Source: Flammeovirga sp. OC4 (GTDB lineage: Bacteria; Bacteroidota; Bacteroidia; Cytophagales; Flammeovirgaceae). Taken from it: 64,000 nt of DNA. Of the stretch, positions 33,391 to 42,700 are shown one piece after another. Position numbers and translations under genes: made by a program. The notes under the pieces were generated by a model. It saw only the letters and a program-made list of their open reading frames with translations, ran no database searches and had not been told where the DNA came from. Every line of letters starts with the position of its first letter. Within the stretch, counting starts at the first letter, position 1. Where the stretch lies: positions 1-64,000 of the forward strand of contig NZ_JTAM01000041.1 in the NCBI RefSeq assembly GCF_000812565.1, read 5' to 3'.

Positions 33391-33921
33391 CTATTGTAAG
33401 CTTTTGGGATGTATGTGTGGCTCTTCGCTTTTTATTTTCTTGATAGGCTTTTGGATCGCTAAATTATTAGGATATGCCACATCAAATCCATCTTCTGTTA
33501 AAATACGAATATTGAAGAGAGTGATATTAATGATTTTTCCTTCTATAGAGTTCTCTCCTCCATCTTGAATTCTAATATGATCTCCTATTTTAAAGGGATA
33601 AGCAAAAAATAATAAGATAGAGGCTGTAATATTACTCAAAAGTGACCATTGTGCCACAAATGCAACTCCTAGAAGGGTAAAAATTGAAGAAATAAATAGA
33701 GAAACACCTTGTATAGAAACATCCCAAATACTAATTAAAACTACGACGACCACAATTATATAACCCGCAGTAAAAAAGTTGCTCACGTAGACTTTTCTAT
33801 GATCAGAGAAACCCTTTTCATCTGCTATTTTCGTCAAATACCTGCTTGTCACCCCTAATAATGTAATCAGTGATAAAAGAACTCCAAGGGTGATTAATAT
33901 TTTAGTTTCTAAACCGTCCAT
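33391..33921 (-). CDS. Small MscS-family mechanosensitive channel
   Basis: 176 residues. Three membrane segments (about 6-23, 47-67, 74-108) and the MscS beta domain: NITASILLFFAYPFKIGDHIRIQD, then EGKIINITLFNIRILTEDGFDVAYPNN. It lacks the long C-terminal alpha/beta vestibule of E. coli MscS, so it is a minimal YbdG/YnaI-unlike, pore-and-beta form. It should release solutes on osmotic downshock. 12 nt downstream of the marC-like gene, so they are cotranscribed. Confidence 0.85.
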   Translation of the reverse strand: MDGLETKILITLGVLLSLITLLGVTSRYLTKIADEKGFSDHRKVYVSNFFTAGYIIVVVVVLISIWDVSIQGVSLFISSIFTLLGVAFVAQWSLLSNITASILLFFAYPFKIGDHIRIQDGGENSIEGKIINITLFNIRILTEDGFDVAYPNNLAIQKPIKKIKSEEPHIHPKSLQ

Positions 33922-33933
33922 CGTTTTGTACTA

Positions 33934-34545
33934 TTAATTTTCAAAAAATGATTGCAACCCTATTAAAACATGATTGACTGCAACCGCTGACAAAATTAAT
34001 CCCATTACTCTACTTATTAAAGCTGCACCACTGTTACCTATTCTATGGAATATTTTTGAGGAAAAAAGCATAAAAATCCATGCTAAAACCATTACCATAA
34101 GCATGATTAATGAAGTGAAGAACTGTTCTTGCAAACTATATTTACTTTTTTCTGTGAGAAGCATTACTGCTAAAATTGCTCCCGGGCTTGCTAAGGAAGG
34201 CATAGCTAAAGGAAAAATTGCAACATCTTCTTTCTGATCAATATGCGAAATCTCCTCTTCTGGTTTACTTGCTCCAAAAATCATTGTTAAAGCAAATAAG
34301 AAAAGTACAATACCACCAGCAATTTGAAAATTAGACATTGGAATTTTTATCACCTCCAAAATGATCTCACCCACTGCTATAAAAAACAGTAATACTCCAC
34401 TAGCCGCAAAAGTAGCTTTTTTAGCAATCGTCACTTTTTGATTACGATCCATATTGGCAGTGACAGCTATAAAAACAGGTAGGGTTCCAATGGGATCAAT
34501 CACAGTGAAAAATGCAATAAATTTTGTAAAGAACAGCTGAAACAT
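33934..34545 (-). CDS. MarC-family integral membrane protein
   Basis: 203 residues with six predicted membrane helices. FFTVIDPIGTLPVFIAVT at the N-terminus and AMPSLASPGAILAVMLLTE in the second half are the internal repeat typical of MarC/NAAT proteins. The transported substrate of this family is unsettled. First gene of a pair with the MscS channel, both envelope proteins. Confidence 0.9.
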   Translation of the reverse strand: MFQLFFTKFIAFFTVIDPIGTLPVFIAVTANMDRNQKVTIAKKATFAASGVLLFFIAVGEIILEVIKIPMSNFQIAGGIVLFLFALTMIFGASKPEEEISHIDQKEDVAIFPLAMPSLASPGAILAVMLLTEKSKYSLQEQFFTSLIMLMVMVLAWIFMLFSSKIFHRIGNSGAALISRVMGLILSAVAVNHVLIGLQSFFEN

Positions 34546-34705
34546 AAAATTATTAATTTATCAATTCGTGTAACGTGATAAAGATTAAAGTAGGTATTGA
34601 TGGGAATACGATTTATTTCACTCCCCATCTTTATCGGTACAACAATCTCATTATGAATTTGTTTTGTACACCATTTAACTAATACTGATGGAAAGGAAAC
34701 AACAA

Positions 34706-34761
34706 GAGAGTTTCAAGCTTTTTATAACACCAATCAAAATTTATTTTCCCTTGAAACTCTC
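34706..34761. repeat. 12-bp inverted repeat with long loop
   Basis: Perfect arms GAGAGTTTCAAG (34706-34717) and CTTGAAACTCTC (34750-34761) around a 32-nt loop. It lies between the marC-like gene and the next minus-strand gene. There is no T-run directly after the stem, so it is a weak terminator candidate; it may be structural or a binding site. Confidence 0.6.
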
Positions 34762-34807
34762 TCAAACAAATGATAAAATAACCACTTGTTTTTATCAGTC
34801 GTGATTC

Positions 34808-35371
34808 TTATTTCTGAAGCATAGTAATATCTTTAAATCTGAATTCTTGATAACCTTCTTCTGCCTTTTTAAAATATGCTACTTTTGTCTTTTCAGCTTG
34901 AAGTAATGTTACTTTGTAAACCGCTACTTGTTCTGTTGATGTTGGCTGTATTACAGTCCTTTTGATGACCTCACAAGCAGGTTTTATATTTGTGAAATTG
35001 GCTAAAATTTCAGCTGGGAAAGTCGCATTTGAATGTTCCGTAATAATGAGAAAGGCTTGTCCAGTAAGATTATAATACCTCGTCTCTATCGTATCATCAA
35101 GTAAAAGAACTACCTCATAAGCATCTTCATCAATTAGATATTCTGAAACCTCTTGATACACAGAAAAATAGTCTTCTTCAATTTGTTCAAAGCTTACCAT
35201 AGAAATGCCTTCCAAGTAAGCATGAGGTTCTGTATTATAAATACCTTCTACAATCTCTTCTGCTATTTTTTCTGAATCATCCATTATATCCTCTGATAAA
35301 TACCTTTTCTGGGCAAATATTGAGTGGGATACTAACATCATAAGAATCGTAATTTGAACTATCGTTTTCAT
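34808..35371 (-). CDS. Exported protein of unknown function
   Basis: 187 residues with a clear signal peptide (cleavage after SIFAQ, near 20). The mature part is acidic, with predicted strands and one Cys. No recognised domain. Monocistronic on the minus strand. Confidence 0.65.
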   Translation of the reverse strand: MKTIVQITILMMLVSHSIFAQKRYLSEDIMDDSEKIAEEIVEGIYNTEPHAYLEGISMVSFEQIEEDYFSVYQEVSEYLIDEDAYEVVLLLDDTIETRYYNLTGQAFLIITEHSNATFPAEILANFTNIKPACEVIKRTVIQPTSTEQVAVYKVTLLQAEKTKVAYFKKAEEGYQEFRFKDITMLQK

Positions 35372-35702
35372 CTAAATATATTTTTTTGTTATTGATAAGA
35401 TGATAAACGACTGTAGTGGACTTTATTTTATACAAAAAATGGCTATAAGCATATAATATTCTACTAATTCTAAAAGAGGAAATTGAACATATTCAATACA
35501 CTATCAATTCATTTTCTTTAAAACAGAAAAAGTAACTAATTCCTAAACAGGTATCAGTTACTCCATATCATTCAAAATGTGATCTTATATTTTTTGGGTT
35601 ATAAAAAAGAGGGAATAGTAATTGGGTAAATTGATCATTACAATCAAAACTATCTATCGTCTTTATCTATTTCTAATTTTATCAATCTTAGGTTAAAACG
35701 TT
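35372..35702 (-). other. Gene-free spacer with a terminator hairpin
   Basis: AGTAACT (35531-35537) and AGTTACT (35556-35562) form a stem with an inner CCT/AGG pairing, followed on the minus strand by CTTTTTC. It probably ends the two-gene unit at 35703-36840, with a 3' untranslated tail of about 140 nt. Nothing else is visible. Confidence 0.5.
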
Positions 35703-36308
35703 TTATTGAACCTTATACAAGAACATTAATCCGTTTTGATAACTTTTACTTTCTTTCTGTGAAAGGGTAAATTGTCCCTCACTATTTTGTAGGACTTGTA
35801 CGCTGTGTAAGAAGTCTAACTTGATACCATAGGAAGATCCATTTTTTATATCGTTATCGGAATACAATTCAAAATCAAAAGAAGGATTATCTACCCTTAG
35901 ATTATATTTGTTTCCGGTATGATCTACCAAATAATTACCTTCTTGTTTAATTGTTAATGTTGCAAGCCGCCCAATTTCACCTACATCTACAAAAATATCC
36001 TCCCATAAAACGGTATCTTTTGACACAAAACTCAACAAGTCAATGCTACGTTTTGAAGATGGCCTATGATAAAGTGTGTCGTTATTAATAGGTAATTGAA
36101 AAGAAATAATGTTGACACAAATCGAGTCAAAATCCATAAATGCTTGATGTATATTACCCTGCCCATCTTTACTTTCTAATCCCGTAGATTGTATATCCAC
36201 CATTAAAGTGGTTGTACTTTGAGCTACATACTGTTTCTCATATATTTTATAGGAACAGATCGCAAAAGTGATCATTATAAGAGCTATTAAAAACTTTTTC
36301 AAAACCAC
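35703..36308 (-). CDS. Membrane-anchored protein of unknown function
   Basis: 201 residues, with an N-terminal hydrophobic segment (5-20) that is either a signal anchor or an uncleaved signal peptide. The rest is predicted beta-rich with a 'T-T-L-M-V-D-I-Q' opening strand. Four nt downstream of the outer-membrane-type gene at 36313-36840, so the two are expressed together and probably sit in the envelope. No known family. Confidence 0.65.
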   Translation of the reverse strand: MVLKKFLIALIMITFAICSYKIYEKQYVAQSTTTLMVDIQSTGLESKDGQGNIHQAFMDFDSICVNIISFQLPINNDTLYHRPSSKRSIDLLSFVSKDTVLWEDIFVDVGEIGRLATLTIKQEGNYLVDHTGNKYNLRVDNPSFDFELYSDNDIKNGSSYGIKLDFLHSVQVLQNSEGQFTLSQKESKSYQNGLMFLYKVQ

Positions 36309-36312
36309 TCAA

Positions 36313-36840
36313 TTAGAATTGAAATCTTACCATAAGTGCAAAGTCTCCTGCATCAAAATGAGAATGATTCGCCAACCACCAAGTAGGTCTCCAATCAAAA
36401 CCTACAGCTATTGGAGCACCCGAAAATGCATATTGTACACCAAGATTACCTCCTAGACCAAACGGAGACCAGTCTTCAAAACGAACCGCCATACCAGCAC
36501 CTCCATACACTGACAAGCCAGGCGCTGAACTTACATTAAACATCCAATCATAATACATTGCCAATTGGAAGTTATGAGTAAAGGTACCCGTGAAGTGTAG
36601 TCTGTTTTTATTCAAATTGTAAGTCATATCAATACCAACATCTGAAAGAAAACGAAGACCTAACTCAATTTTTCCTTTTTTACCACCATTCATATCAATT
36701 GTCCCTTGTGGCGTTTGGAATAAGTAGGTTTTATCAATTGCTCCATCTGAATTTTTAATATTCCCCAATTCTACGTCTGAAGCTTTAGCAAAATGAACTA
36801 TTGCTGACATTAAAATCAAAAGTGTAATTCTAATTTTCAT
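36313..36840 (-). CDS. Outer-membrane beta-barrel-like protein
   Basis: 175 residues with a signal peptide (cleavage near AKASD, 20-21). The body alternates glycine and aromatic strands (GLRFLSDVGIDMTYNLN, GGAGMAVRFEDWSPFGLGGN, VGFDWRPTWWL) and ends in a phenylalanine (FALMVRFQF), the classical terminal signal for insertion into the outer membrane. Similar in size to small OmpX/OmpW-like barrels. Divergent from the TPR-CHAT gene. Confidence 0.75.
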   Translation of the reverse strand: MKIRITLLILMSAIVHFAKASDVELGNIKNSDGAIDKTYLFQTPQGTIDMNGGKKGKIELGLRFLSDVGIDMTYNLNKNRLHFTGTFTHNFQLAMYYDWMFNVSSAPGLSVYGGAGMAVRFEDWSPFGLGGNLGVQYAFSGAPIAVGFDWRPTWWLANHSHFDAGDFALMVRFQF

Positions 36841-36935
36841 TGTTATAGTGTTATTTGAATAATGAATGTTTCACTGTTATCGAGTGACATTATTCTTAAA
36901 CTCTATTTTTGAAATGCTTATTTTAAAAAAACAGC

Positions 36936-36943
36936 TACCTTTG
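36936..36943 (+). promoter_or_regulatory. Predicted -7 element of the TPR-CHAT gene
   Basis: TACCTTTG, exact TAnnTTTG, 50 nt before the start codon. A TTTG at 36908-36911 is 24 nt upstream, a slightly long spacing. Confidence 0.45.
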
Positions 36944-36992
36944 ATCAAAAAACGATTATCTTAACAGGATCAACACATCTTTTTCATGCTCT

Positions 36993-39900
36993 ATGAATAA
37001 AATTTATTTTCAACTCTTCTTTTACGTTATTTTTCAATGCCTATTCTTCCATACACTTTGGGGACAAGAATCCATGCAAACCAATGCGTTAGGAGCATTC
37101 TATTTGAATGGCAACTTAAGTGAAGAAAAGAAAATTGTACTTCAGCAACTCGAAGAAGCTGAGCTTCATCATACTCATCCAATTGAACTCGTAATTCCAC
37201 TTATGAATGCTGGAAAGGTTTGTATTTTTCTAGAAAAATATAAAAAAGGGAATGAGTACTTAGAGCGTGTATTAAAAATTATTGAAGACAATACAGGTTG
37301 GCTTTACCCTGACTATGGAATAGCATTAAATTTTTATATCTACTCCAAACTAAAACTCAATGAATTAGAGAGCATTGATCATTTATTGAAGGAAGTCAAT
37401 GAAGTACATCAAAAAAGTATTGGAAAGGATAATATTAGTTACGCAAATCTGCTTTTTAATGAAGGCATATATGCTTACAAACAAAAACGCTATATAGTAG
37501 CAGAAAAGAAGGTTAACGAGGCGATCAAAATCAGTCGTAGTATGACTACCGTTTCTGAATATTATGGCCGTTATTTATTTATGGAGCTTTATCTCAATAA
37601 ACTCTATTTTAAAACAGCCCGAGAAGATCTTGCATTAGAAAACCTTCATCAAATCAAAAGTAAACTGGAATCCATTGATCACCGATCTACTTTGCTTTAT
37701 GCTAAAACAATATTGTTTTTAGGGAACGCATATTTCGCTAAAGAACACTTTGAGGACAGTGAAAAACATTATGTTGAATACGAAACTGTGATTAACCAAA
37801 TACTACCTGATCATAATGAATTTTTGGGTGATGTCTACAGCAGAAGAAGTGCAATAATGATGTATACTTCTCGGTTTCATGAATGCATTCCGCTTTTACA
37901 AAAAACACTAAAACTATATGACAACGATACAAACAAGGATAAGATCAACCGAATTAAAGTAAAACTTGCTTACTGCTATTTTGAACTCGGGATGTACGAC
38001 AAGGTAGATGATGCTCTAGAAGACATCAAGGATATTACGTTTGATAAAGAAGAATACAATACGCTACTTCACATCGTAAAAACAGAAAGAGCCATGACGT
38101 TGGGGGAATACAATAAAGCTGAAATTCATCTCTCTAAAATTCCCAACCCCATTCTTCAGGGGTCTAAATATTTATCCTATGATGAACATCTTGCTGTACA
38201 ACTCAATATAAGATTGACAATTCTTTTAGGTAGGCTAAATAAAGCAGAAGTTCTACTTGGTCAATGGAAAAAATATTTGAATGAATCAAAAAGTAGCAAT
38301 GAGAAATTCAATATTAATGTTGAACTCTTAGAGGTTTTTCGTTTGCTGACCAGTAATAATTATCAACAGTCCATCCTCAATTTAGAGGCTATTTTAGCGG
38401 ACAATCCTGAGGTAATACCTTATGAAAACTTTATCATTCATCTCTTTCTTGGACATGCCTATTATGCAAATAAGGATTTAAAGTTGGCTAAAACTACTTT
38501 ACTAAAAGCACTTGAAATTGGAAAAGAAATAAAGTATACAGACTATCAAGTTGATATATTAAAAGTCAAGACCTATTTACTGAATATCAAAGTAGAAGAA
38601 GGAGAATTTGATGGAGTCGAAAAAAGTTTTAAGAAGATATTATCGCATATAGAAACAAGTCATATTCTTTATTCAAAAGCATTGAGTGATCTGGCGTACT
38701 TTTATTCTGCTCAAAATAAATGGGACCTTGCTTACCAAACCATTCATCAAGCTATACAAAACAGAACGGCACTTTATTATGATTATTTTGCATCAGCTAG
38801 TGAAGTCGATAAAAGGTTATACCTCCGAAAAACGAAGTATGCATTTGATATCTTTTACGACTTATTAATGAGGTGTGATGCCTCTACCAAAGAGAAATTT
38901 ATTGCTCAAGCTTATGATATTCAATTGATGAATTATCAATTTTATTGGTTGGATGCTCAAGAGAGAAATTCAAAATTATATCATTTTCAACAAAATAGAA
39001 GAAACCATCATTATCCTTCTTACCTTACCCAACTTAACTTGATGAAGTCAAGAATTTCAACTTTTAAGTTTGCCTCTTCATCAGATCAAGAAAAATATCA
39101 AAACGAGTGGATTATTACTGACTTAAGAGCTGGAAACTTAGAAAAGACATTAATCAGAGCCTCGGCTCAAATTGATGATGAAAGAAACCATAAACTTTAT
39201 ACTTGGAAAGACATTAAAAGCCAACTGCATGAGCATGAAGTTGTAATTGAAATTGTAAAAGCTCAACTCTATGAAACGACTCAAAAGGCTCATTATTTTG
39301 CATTATTGATTTCAAAAAATAGTACCTCGCCTGAATTTATCCCCCTTGAAAAAGCAGACGTTTTAGAAACAAAGGGTTATGCTTCTTACTTAAGTGAGAT
39401 GACTTCTAGACGTTCCCTTGTACTTCATGAAGAACATGAATATGACACCTATGAGCTCTTTTGGGCACCCATTCAACGTAAAATAGATAAACTTAAAATA
39501 AATCCTTCTTCTATTTATCTAATCAATGATGGCATTTACAGACTGATAAACCTCAACACACTTAAGAATAAAAAAACGGATAAATATATTTTAGAGACGC
39601 ATGCTATTGTTCCATTGGTATCTTCTGCAAAATTGATGGATGATGATCAAATTGAATTCAAAGAAAAAACAGCAGTATTATTGGGGAACCCTGATTTTTC
39701 AAAGAAGGTAGAAAATAGCAGAGGAATGCTTTCTAATTTTAGAATATCAGACCTTCCTGGTACCCAGAAAGAAGTAGATCAAATAAGTACTATTTTGAAA
39801 AATGACGATTGGAATGTTGAATTATTTACTCAAGAAAACGCTACTGAAACAAATATTAAAAACATAAAATCATCACCTGACATCCTTCATATTGCTACTC

Positions 39901-40352
39901 ACGGCTTCTTTTTTAATCAAAATACAAATAAAAATATCAACAGTTCACTCTTTCAATCAGGTCTTATATTAAGTGAACTTAGCTCAAAACCTTTTGATGA
40001 AAAGTTTAAAGAAGGCAATGATGGCATTCTATCGGCCTATGAGGTTTTAAATCTTAATCTCACCAATACTAAACTTTTAATACTTTCAGCGTGTAAAACA
40101 GGTATCACAAATTCGTTTGATGACGAAGAAGTATTGGGCTTAAAGTTTTCATTCCATACAGCTGGAGTCAAAAGTATGATCATGAGTTTGTGGGATGTCG
40201 ATGATTTTGCGACTCAAAAATTGATGAGCAATTTTTATCGTTATTTCATTGGTGGAAGGTCTAAAAACGAAGCCTTCCGAATGGCACAATTAAATATGCT
40301 TGAAGAGTTTGGCAGCCCGTATTATTGGGGAGCTTTTACCATCACGAATTAA
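36993..40352 (+). CDS. TPR-CHAT caspase-like protein
   Basis: 1119 residues with an N-terminal signal peptide (to about 24, LWGQ). Residues 40-640 are tetratricopeptide-like helical repeats. The C-terminal CHAT domain (about 800-1119) is a caspase-type cysteine peptidase fold with the catalytic pair His970 (ILHIATHGFF) and Cys1034 (LLILSACKTG), both intact, plus DLPGTQKEVDQI and a GLKFSFHTAGVKSMIMSLWDV segment. Such proteins are widespread in Bacteroidetes; targets are unknown. The signal peptide implies action outside the cytosol. The gene overlaps the convergent gene at its 3' end by 4 nt. Confidence 0.92.
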   Translation: MNKIYFQLFFYVIFQCLFFHTLWGQESMQTNALGAFYLNGNLSEEKKIVLQQLEEAELHHTHPIELVIPLMNAGKVCIFLEKYKKGNEYLERVLKIIEDNTGWLYPDYGIALNFYIYSKLKLNELESIDHLLKEVNEVHQKSIGKDNISYANLLFNEGIYAYKQKRYIVAEKKVNEAIKISRSMTTVSEYYGRYLFMELYLNKLYFKTAREDLALENLHQIKSKLESIDHRSTLLYAKTILFLGNAYFAKEHFEDSEKHYVEYETVINQILPDHNEFLGDVYSRRSAIMMYTSRFHECIPLLQKTLKLYDNDTNKDKINRIKVKLAYCYFELGMYDKVDDALEDIKDITFDKEEYNTLLHIVKTERAMTLGEYNKAEIHLSKIPNPILQGSKYLSYDEHLAVQLNIRLTILLGRLNKAEVLLGQWKKYLNESKSSNEKFNINVELLEVFRLLTSNNYQQSILNLEAILADNPEVIPYENFIIHLFLGHAYYANKDLKLAKTTLLKALEIGKEIKYTDYQVDILKVKTYLLNIKVEEGEFDGVEKSFKKILSHIETSHILYSKALSDLAYFYSAQNKWDLAYQTIHQAIQNRTALYYDYFASASEVDKRLYLRKTKYAFDIFYDLLMRCDASTKEKFIAQAYDIQLMNYQFYWLDAQERNSKLYHFQQNRRNHHYPSYLTQLNLMKSRISTFKFASSSDQEKYQNEWIITDLRAGNLEKTLIRASAQIDDERNHKLYTWKDIKSQLHEHEVVIEIVKAQLYETTQKAHYFALLISKNSTSPEFIPLEKADVLETKGYASYLSEMTSRRSLVLHEEHEYDTYELFWAPIQRKIDKLKINPSSIYLINDGIYRLINLNTLKNKKTDKYILETHAIVPLVSSAKLMDDDQIEFKEKTAVLLGNPDFSKKVENSRGMLSNFRISDLPGTQKEVDQISTILKNDDWNVELFTQENATETNIKNIKSSPDILHIATHGFFFNQNTNKNINSSLFQSGLILSELSSKPFDEKFKEGNDGILSAYEVLNLNLTNTKLLILSACKTGITNSFDDEEVLGLKFSFHTAGVKSMIMSLWDVDDFATQKLMSNFYRYFIGGRSKNEAFRMAQLNMLEEFGSPYYWGAFTITN

Positions 40353-40819
40353 AATATTTTACCTAATTGTGTATTTTTCTGCCAATGAGATTGAACCTCG
40401 TAGGGTATCTGTCTATAATACTCCCTTTCAAGAGGACCTATATTTCCCATTGAAAAAGGTTTACCAATACGGACACCTATCTCCCTCATCTTTTGAAGCA
40501 TTTTTTCATCTTTTGCATATTTCTGTTCTTGAAGGATAAAAGAAAGTTCTGTCAAAAATTCTTCAAGGGATAAAGACTTTACTTTTTCTAAAGAAGGGTT
40601 AGAAAATACAGACTCTTTTGAATTTAAATTTTGCTGTTTCTTTGCCTTTTGGCTGTAATAAAACAGTACAATTGGAAACCCAAAATTATAGATATCCTCA
40701 ATTTTCCGAGCATTTTCTGAAACTAGATCTGTAGAGCGTTGAATCTCTCTACAAGCATTAAAAGCAGTAAGAATACCTACAATACCAAGAATAATCAGTA
40801 AGCGATTATTGAATTCCAT
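40349..40819 (-). CDS. Membrane-anchored small protein of unknown function
   Basis: 156 residues. One N-terminal membrane segment (6-21), possibly with a lipobox-like TAFNAC, then a basic helical body. No known family. Convergent with and overlapping the TPR-CHAT gene by 4 nt. Confidence 0.55.
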   Translation of the reverse strand: MEFNNRLLIILGIVGILTAFNACREIQRSTDLVSENARKIEDIYNFGFPIVLFYYSQKAKKQQNLNSKESVFSNPSLEKVKSLSLEEFLTELSFILQEQKYAKDEKMLQKMREIGVRIGKPFSMGNIGPLEREYYRQIPYEVQSHWQKNTQLGKIF

Positions 40820-40961
40820 TTTCCTAATTACAATTTATTGAAGAATAAAACATCAAACCTTATTGAAGAGTGCAATGATTTGATGAGAGTTATAAATAGA
40901 AACGGGAATTTGAATCCTTACTTTGTATAAATTCTGGTGATCTAGTGTAAAAAAATGGTTA

Positions 40962-40994
40962 TTAAAAAAGGAACCTCTTATTTTGAGATTCCTT
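40962..40994 (-). terminator. Intrinsic terminator
   Basis: 10-bp stem AAGGAACCTC / GAGATTCCTT (one mismatch), T6 on the minus strand. It follows the thiamine-binding-like gene. Confidence 0.8.
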
Positions 40995-41002
40995 CTAGAT
41001 CA

Positions 41003-41311
41003 TTAGTCAACTTTACCAATCCTTTTTTCAATTGATTCCGTTTTAGACTTAATCATATTTGATTTATTCTTGTTGTAATCCATGTTCATGACACAATAAA
41101 TACGATCTGAAATTGGATCCATAATTTTATAAGCTTCATCCACTACTTTCAATAATTCAGTAACTGTTTCGGCTTCAATGACTGTACCCATAGGTGAAAA
41201 CTGATAAGTCAAACCCGACTCCTTTATGTGTTGAACCACTTTACTTACATATTCACCAATATGATCTCCCTTGTCAATGGGGAAGATCGCAAAATTCATA
41301 ATAGCTCCCAT
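41003..41311 (-). CDS. MTH1187-family thiamine-binding-like protein
   Basis: 102 residues. The ferredoxin-like DUF77/MTH1187 fold is recognisable from FAIFPIDKGDHIGEYVSKVV, the SGLTYQFSPMGTVIEAE segment and a long C-terminal helix. Members bind thiamine or related compounds (YkoF relatives). Cytosolic and probably oligomeric. Monocistronic with its own terminator. Confidence 0.85.
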   Translation of the reverse strand: MGAIMNFAIFPIDKGDHIGEYVSKVVQHIKESGLTYQFSPMGTVIEAETVTELLKVVDEAYKIMDPISDRIYCVMNMDYNKNKSNMIKSKTESIEKRIGKVD

Positions 41312-41367
41312 AAAATGTGTTTGTTTTTACGTTCAGCACAAATTTAGAAGTAATAATGAATCCAAAC

Positions 41368-41823
41368 CTATTTTATTTGACTAGATTTTTTGGGGGAAGA
41401 TAATTTCTCGTACCATACTACAAAAAAGATATCATATTCATCCCCCACTTTTTCACGACTCAGTTCATATTCCACCCCAGTTTCTTTATGAATGAAGAAT
41501 TTCATGGTCGTATCCCCATAGTGAAGTACACTGTCAAACTTGATATCATATTCTTTGGTAATCTCCTTTTCAAAAGATGAAATATTCGATTTAGTTAGGG
41601 TAGTCGGAATTTGTGAATCTTCATTTACAGGTTGGTACATCACACCGCAGGTAACATCGGTCTCTTCGTCCTCAATAGGCATGACTTGAAATAATTGATC
41701 ATTGATTTGTGTAAAAGTACTTTTTTGATCTCGTTCTCCTAATTGAATTCCTTCAATTTCTTGAGCAAATAGATTTTGGGTAAAAACAAATAAACCAGCT
41801 GTTACGATTAATTTATAAATCAT
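41368..41823 (-). CDS. Exported protein of unknown function
   Basis: 151 residues from the Met at 41823 (MIYKLIVTAGLFVFTQ), with a signal peptide cleaved after NLFAQ. The upstream in-frame Met would add 11 residues that spoil the signal. The mature part has a single Cys (DVTCGVMYQP) and alternating strands. No known family. Confidence 0.6.
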   Translation of the reverse strand: MIYKLIVTAGLFVFTQNLFAQEIEGIQLGERDQKSTFTQINDQLFQVMPIEDEETDVTCGVMYQPVNEDSQIPTTLTKSNISSFEKEITKEYDIKFDSVLHYGDTTMKFFIHKETGVEYELSREKVGDEYDIFFVVWYEKLSSPKKSSQIK

Positions 41824-42089
41824 TAGAATAATAAAATTTAGTTTAAATACTAACATTATTGTTTACTCCTATTTTACATTTGGGGTTTTCTAATTGATTC
41901 TATATAGTTTAATGAATAATAGTTGTTAGGAATAATTTAAAGGCATTATAAAATTTTACTGACTAATATCACTCAATAATTTTATAAAACAATGTAGCTA
42001 ATGTGTGGTAAACTACAACTTTTAATTGACCCATTCTGCAAGCATTTATAGGATCTACTTTCAAACTTCATTCTTCTTCATTTTGTCTT

Positions 42090-42405
42090 AACACAAAAAC
42101 GAAGCAAAAAAGTCAAGGCTTAAAAGTCAAAAGCTTAATTCCATACCTCTCGCCTAAATGATTTTAAACTCGCTAAAGATCAAACAAGAAAATCATTTTT
42201 AATGGCTCAATACATGAAATTCTTAACGCTTTTCCATTCAAGGCCGAGGTCATTACTACTAAATGATAGGATCATTACACATAAAAAAGGCAAGGTTTTT
42301 TATAATAATCTTCTAAAATGCTGTGCTGTATGGATGTTACATTGCAACATCCTCGCGAAACACAATACACTACCATATACCCTTCATAAAAAGAGATGCA
42401 TAATT
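42090..42405. repeat. Composite palindromic repeat element, copy 2
   Basis: Two structured parts. First, about 42117-42245 is an imperfect inverted repeat: arms AAAAGCTTAATT..AAATGATTTT and AAAATCATTT..AATTCTTAACGCTTTT match with small gaps around a central loop. Second, 42245-42405 carries ACTACTAAATGAT, TTCTAAAATGC and a palindrome GGATGTT-ACATTGC-AACATCC (42332-42352), and is homologous to the start of the window. The left flank reads GTCTTAACACAAAAACGAAG; from memory, similar motifs recur between genes in Bacteroidetes genomes. No open frame is convincing in 41824-42700. Confidence 0.6.
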
Positions 42406-42503
42406 TAGTTTACAGTGTAGTCGCAAAACACCTTAAATTGTAAGGAGGAATTTATTTGAATTGGTGAAATATGAAGTGGAAATTTTTCTTTCAAACTATA
42501 TTT

Positions 42504-42535
42504 AAAAAAAACATCACTCATGAAGTGATGTTTTT
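42504..42535 (-). terminator. Intrinsic terminator of the DinB-eda-DinB operon
   Basis: 8-bp stem ACATCACT / AGTGATGT with a 5-nt loop, A/T-flanked on both sides; eight T on the minus strand. It lies about 165 nt past the last DinB stop. Confidence 0.7.
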
Positions 42536-42700
42536 CTATTCCCAATAATTGGGATTCTAACTACTTTTGTAACTTAATAAATGTTGAAACAAATTTAGTC
42601 AGTAGTATTACGCAGCGCAATAACCATTTTTGAGTATTTTTTCTGATTTTTTTAATTATTTCGTACTATGAAAAATAGGAAAATACTAAAAATCAAATAC

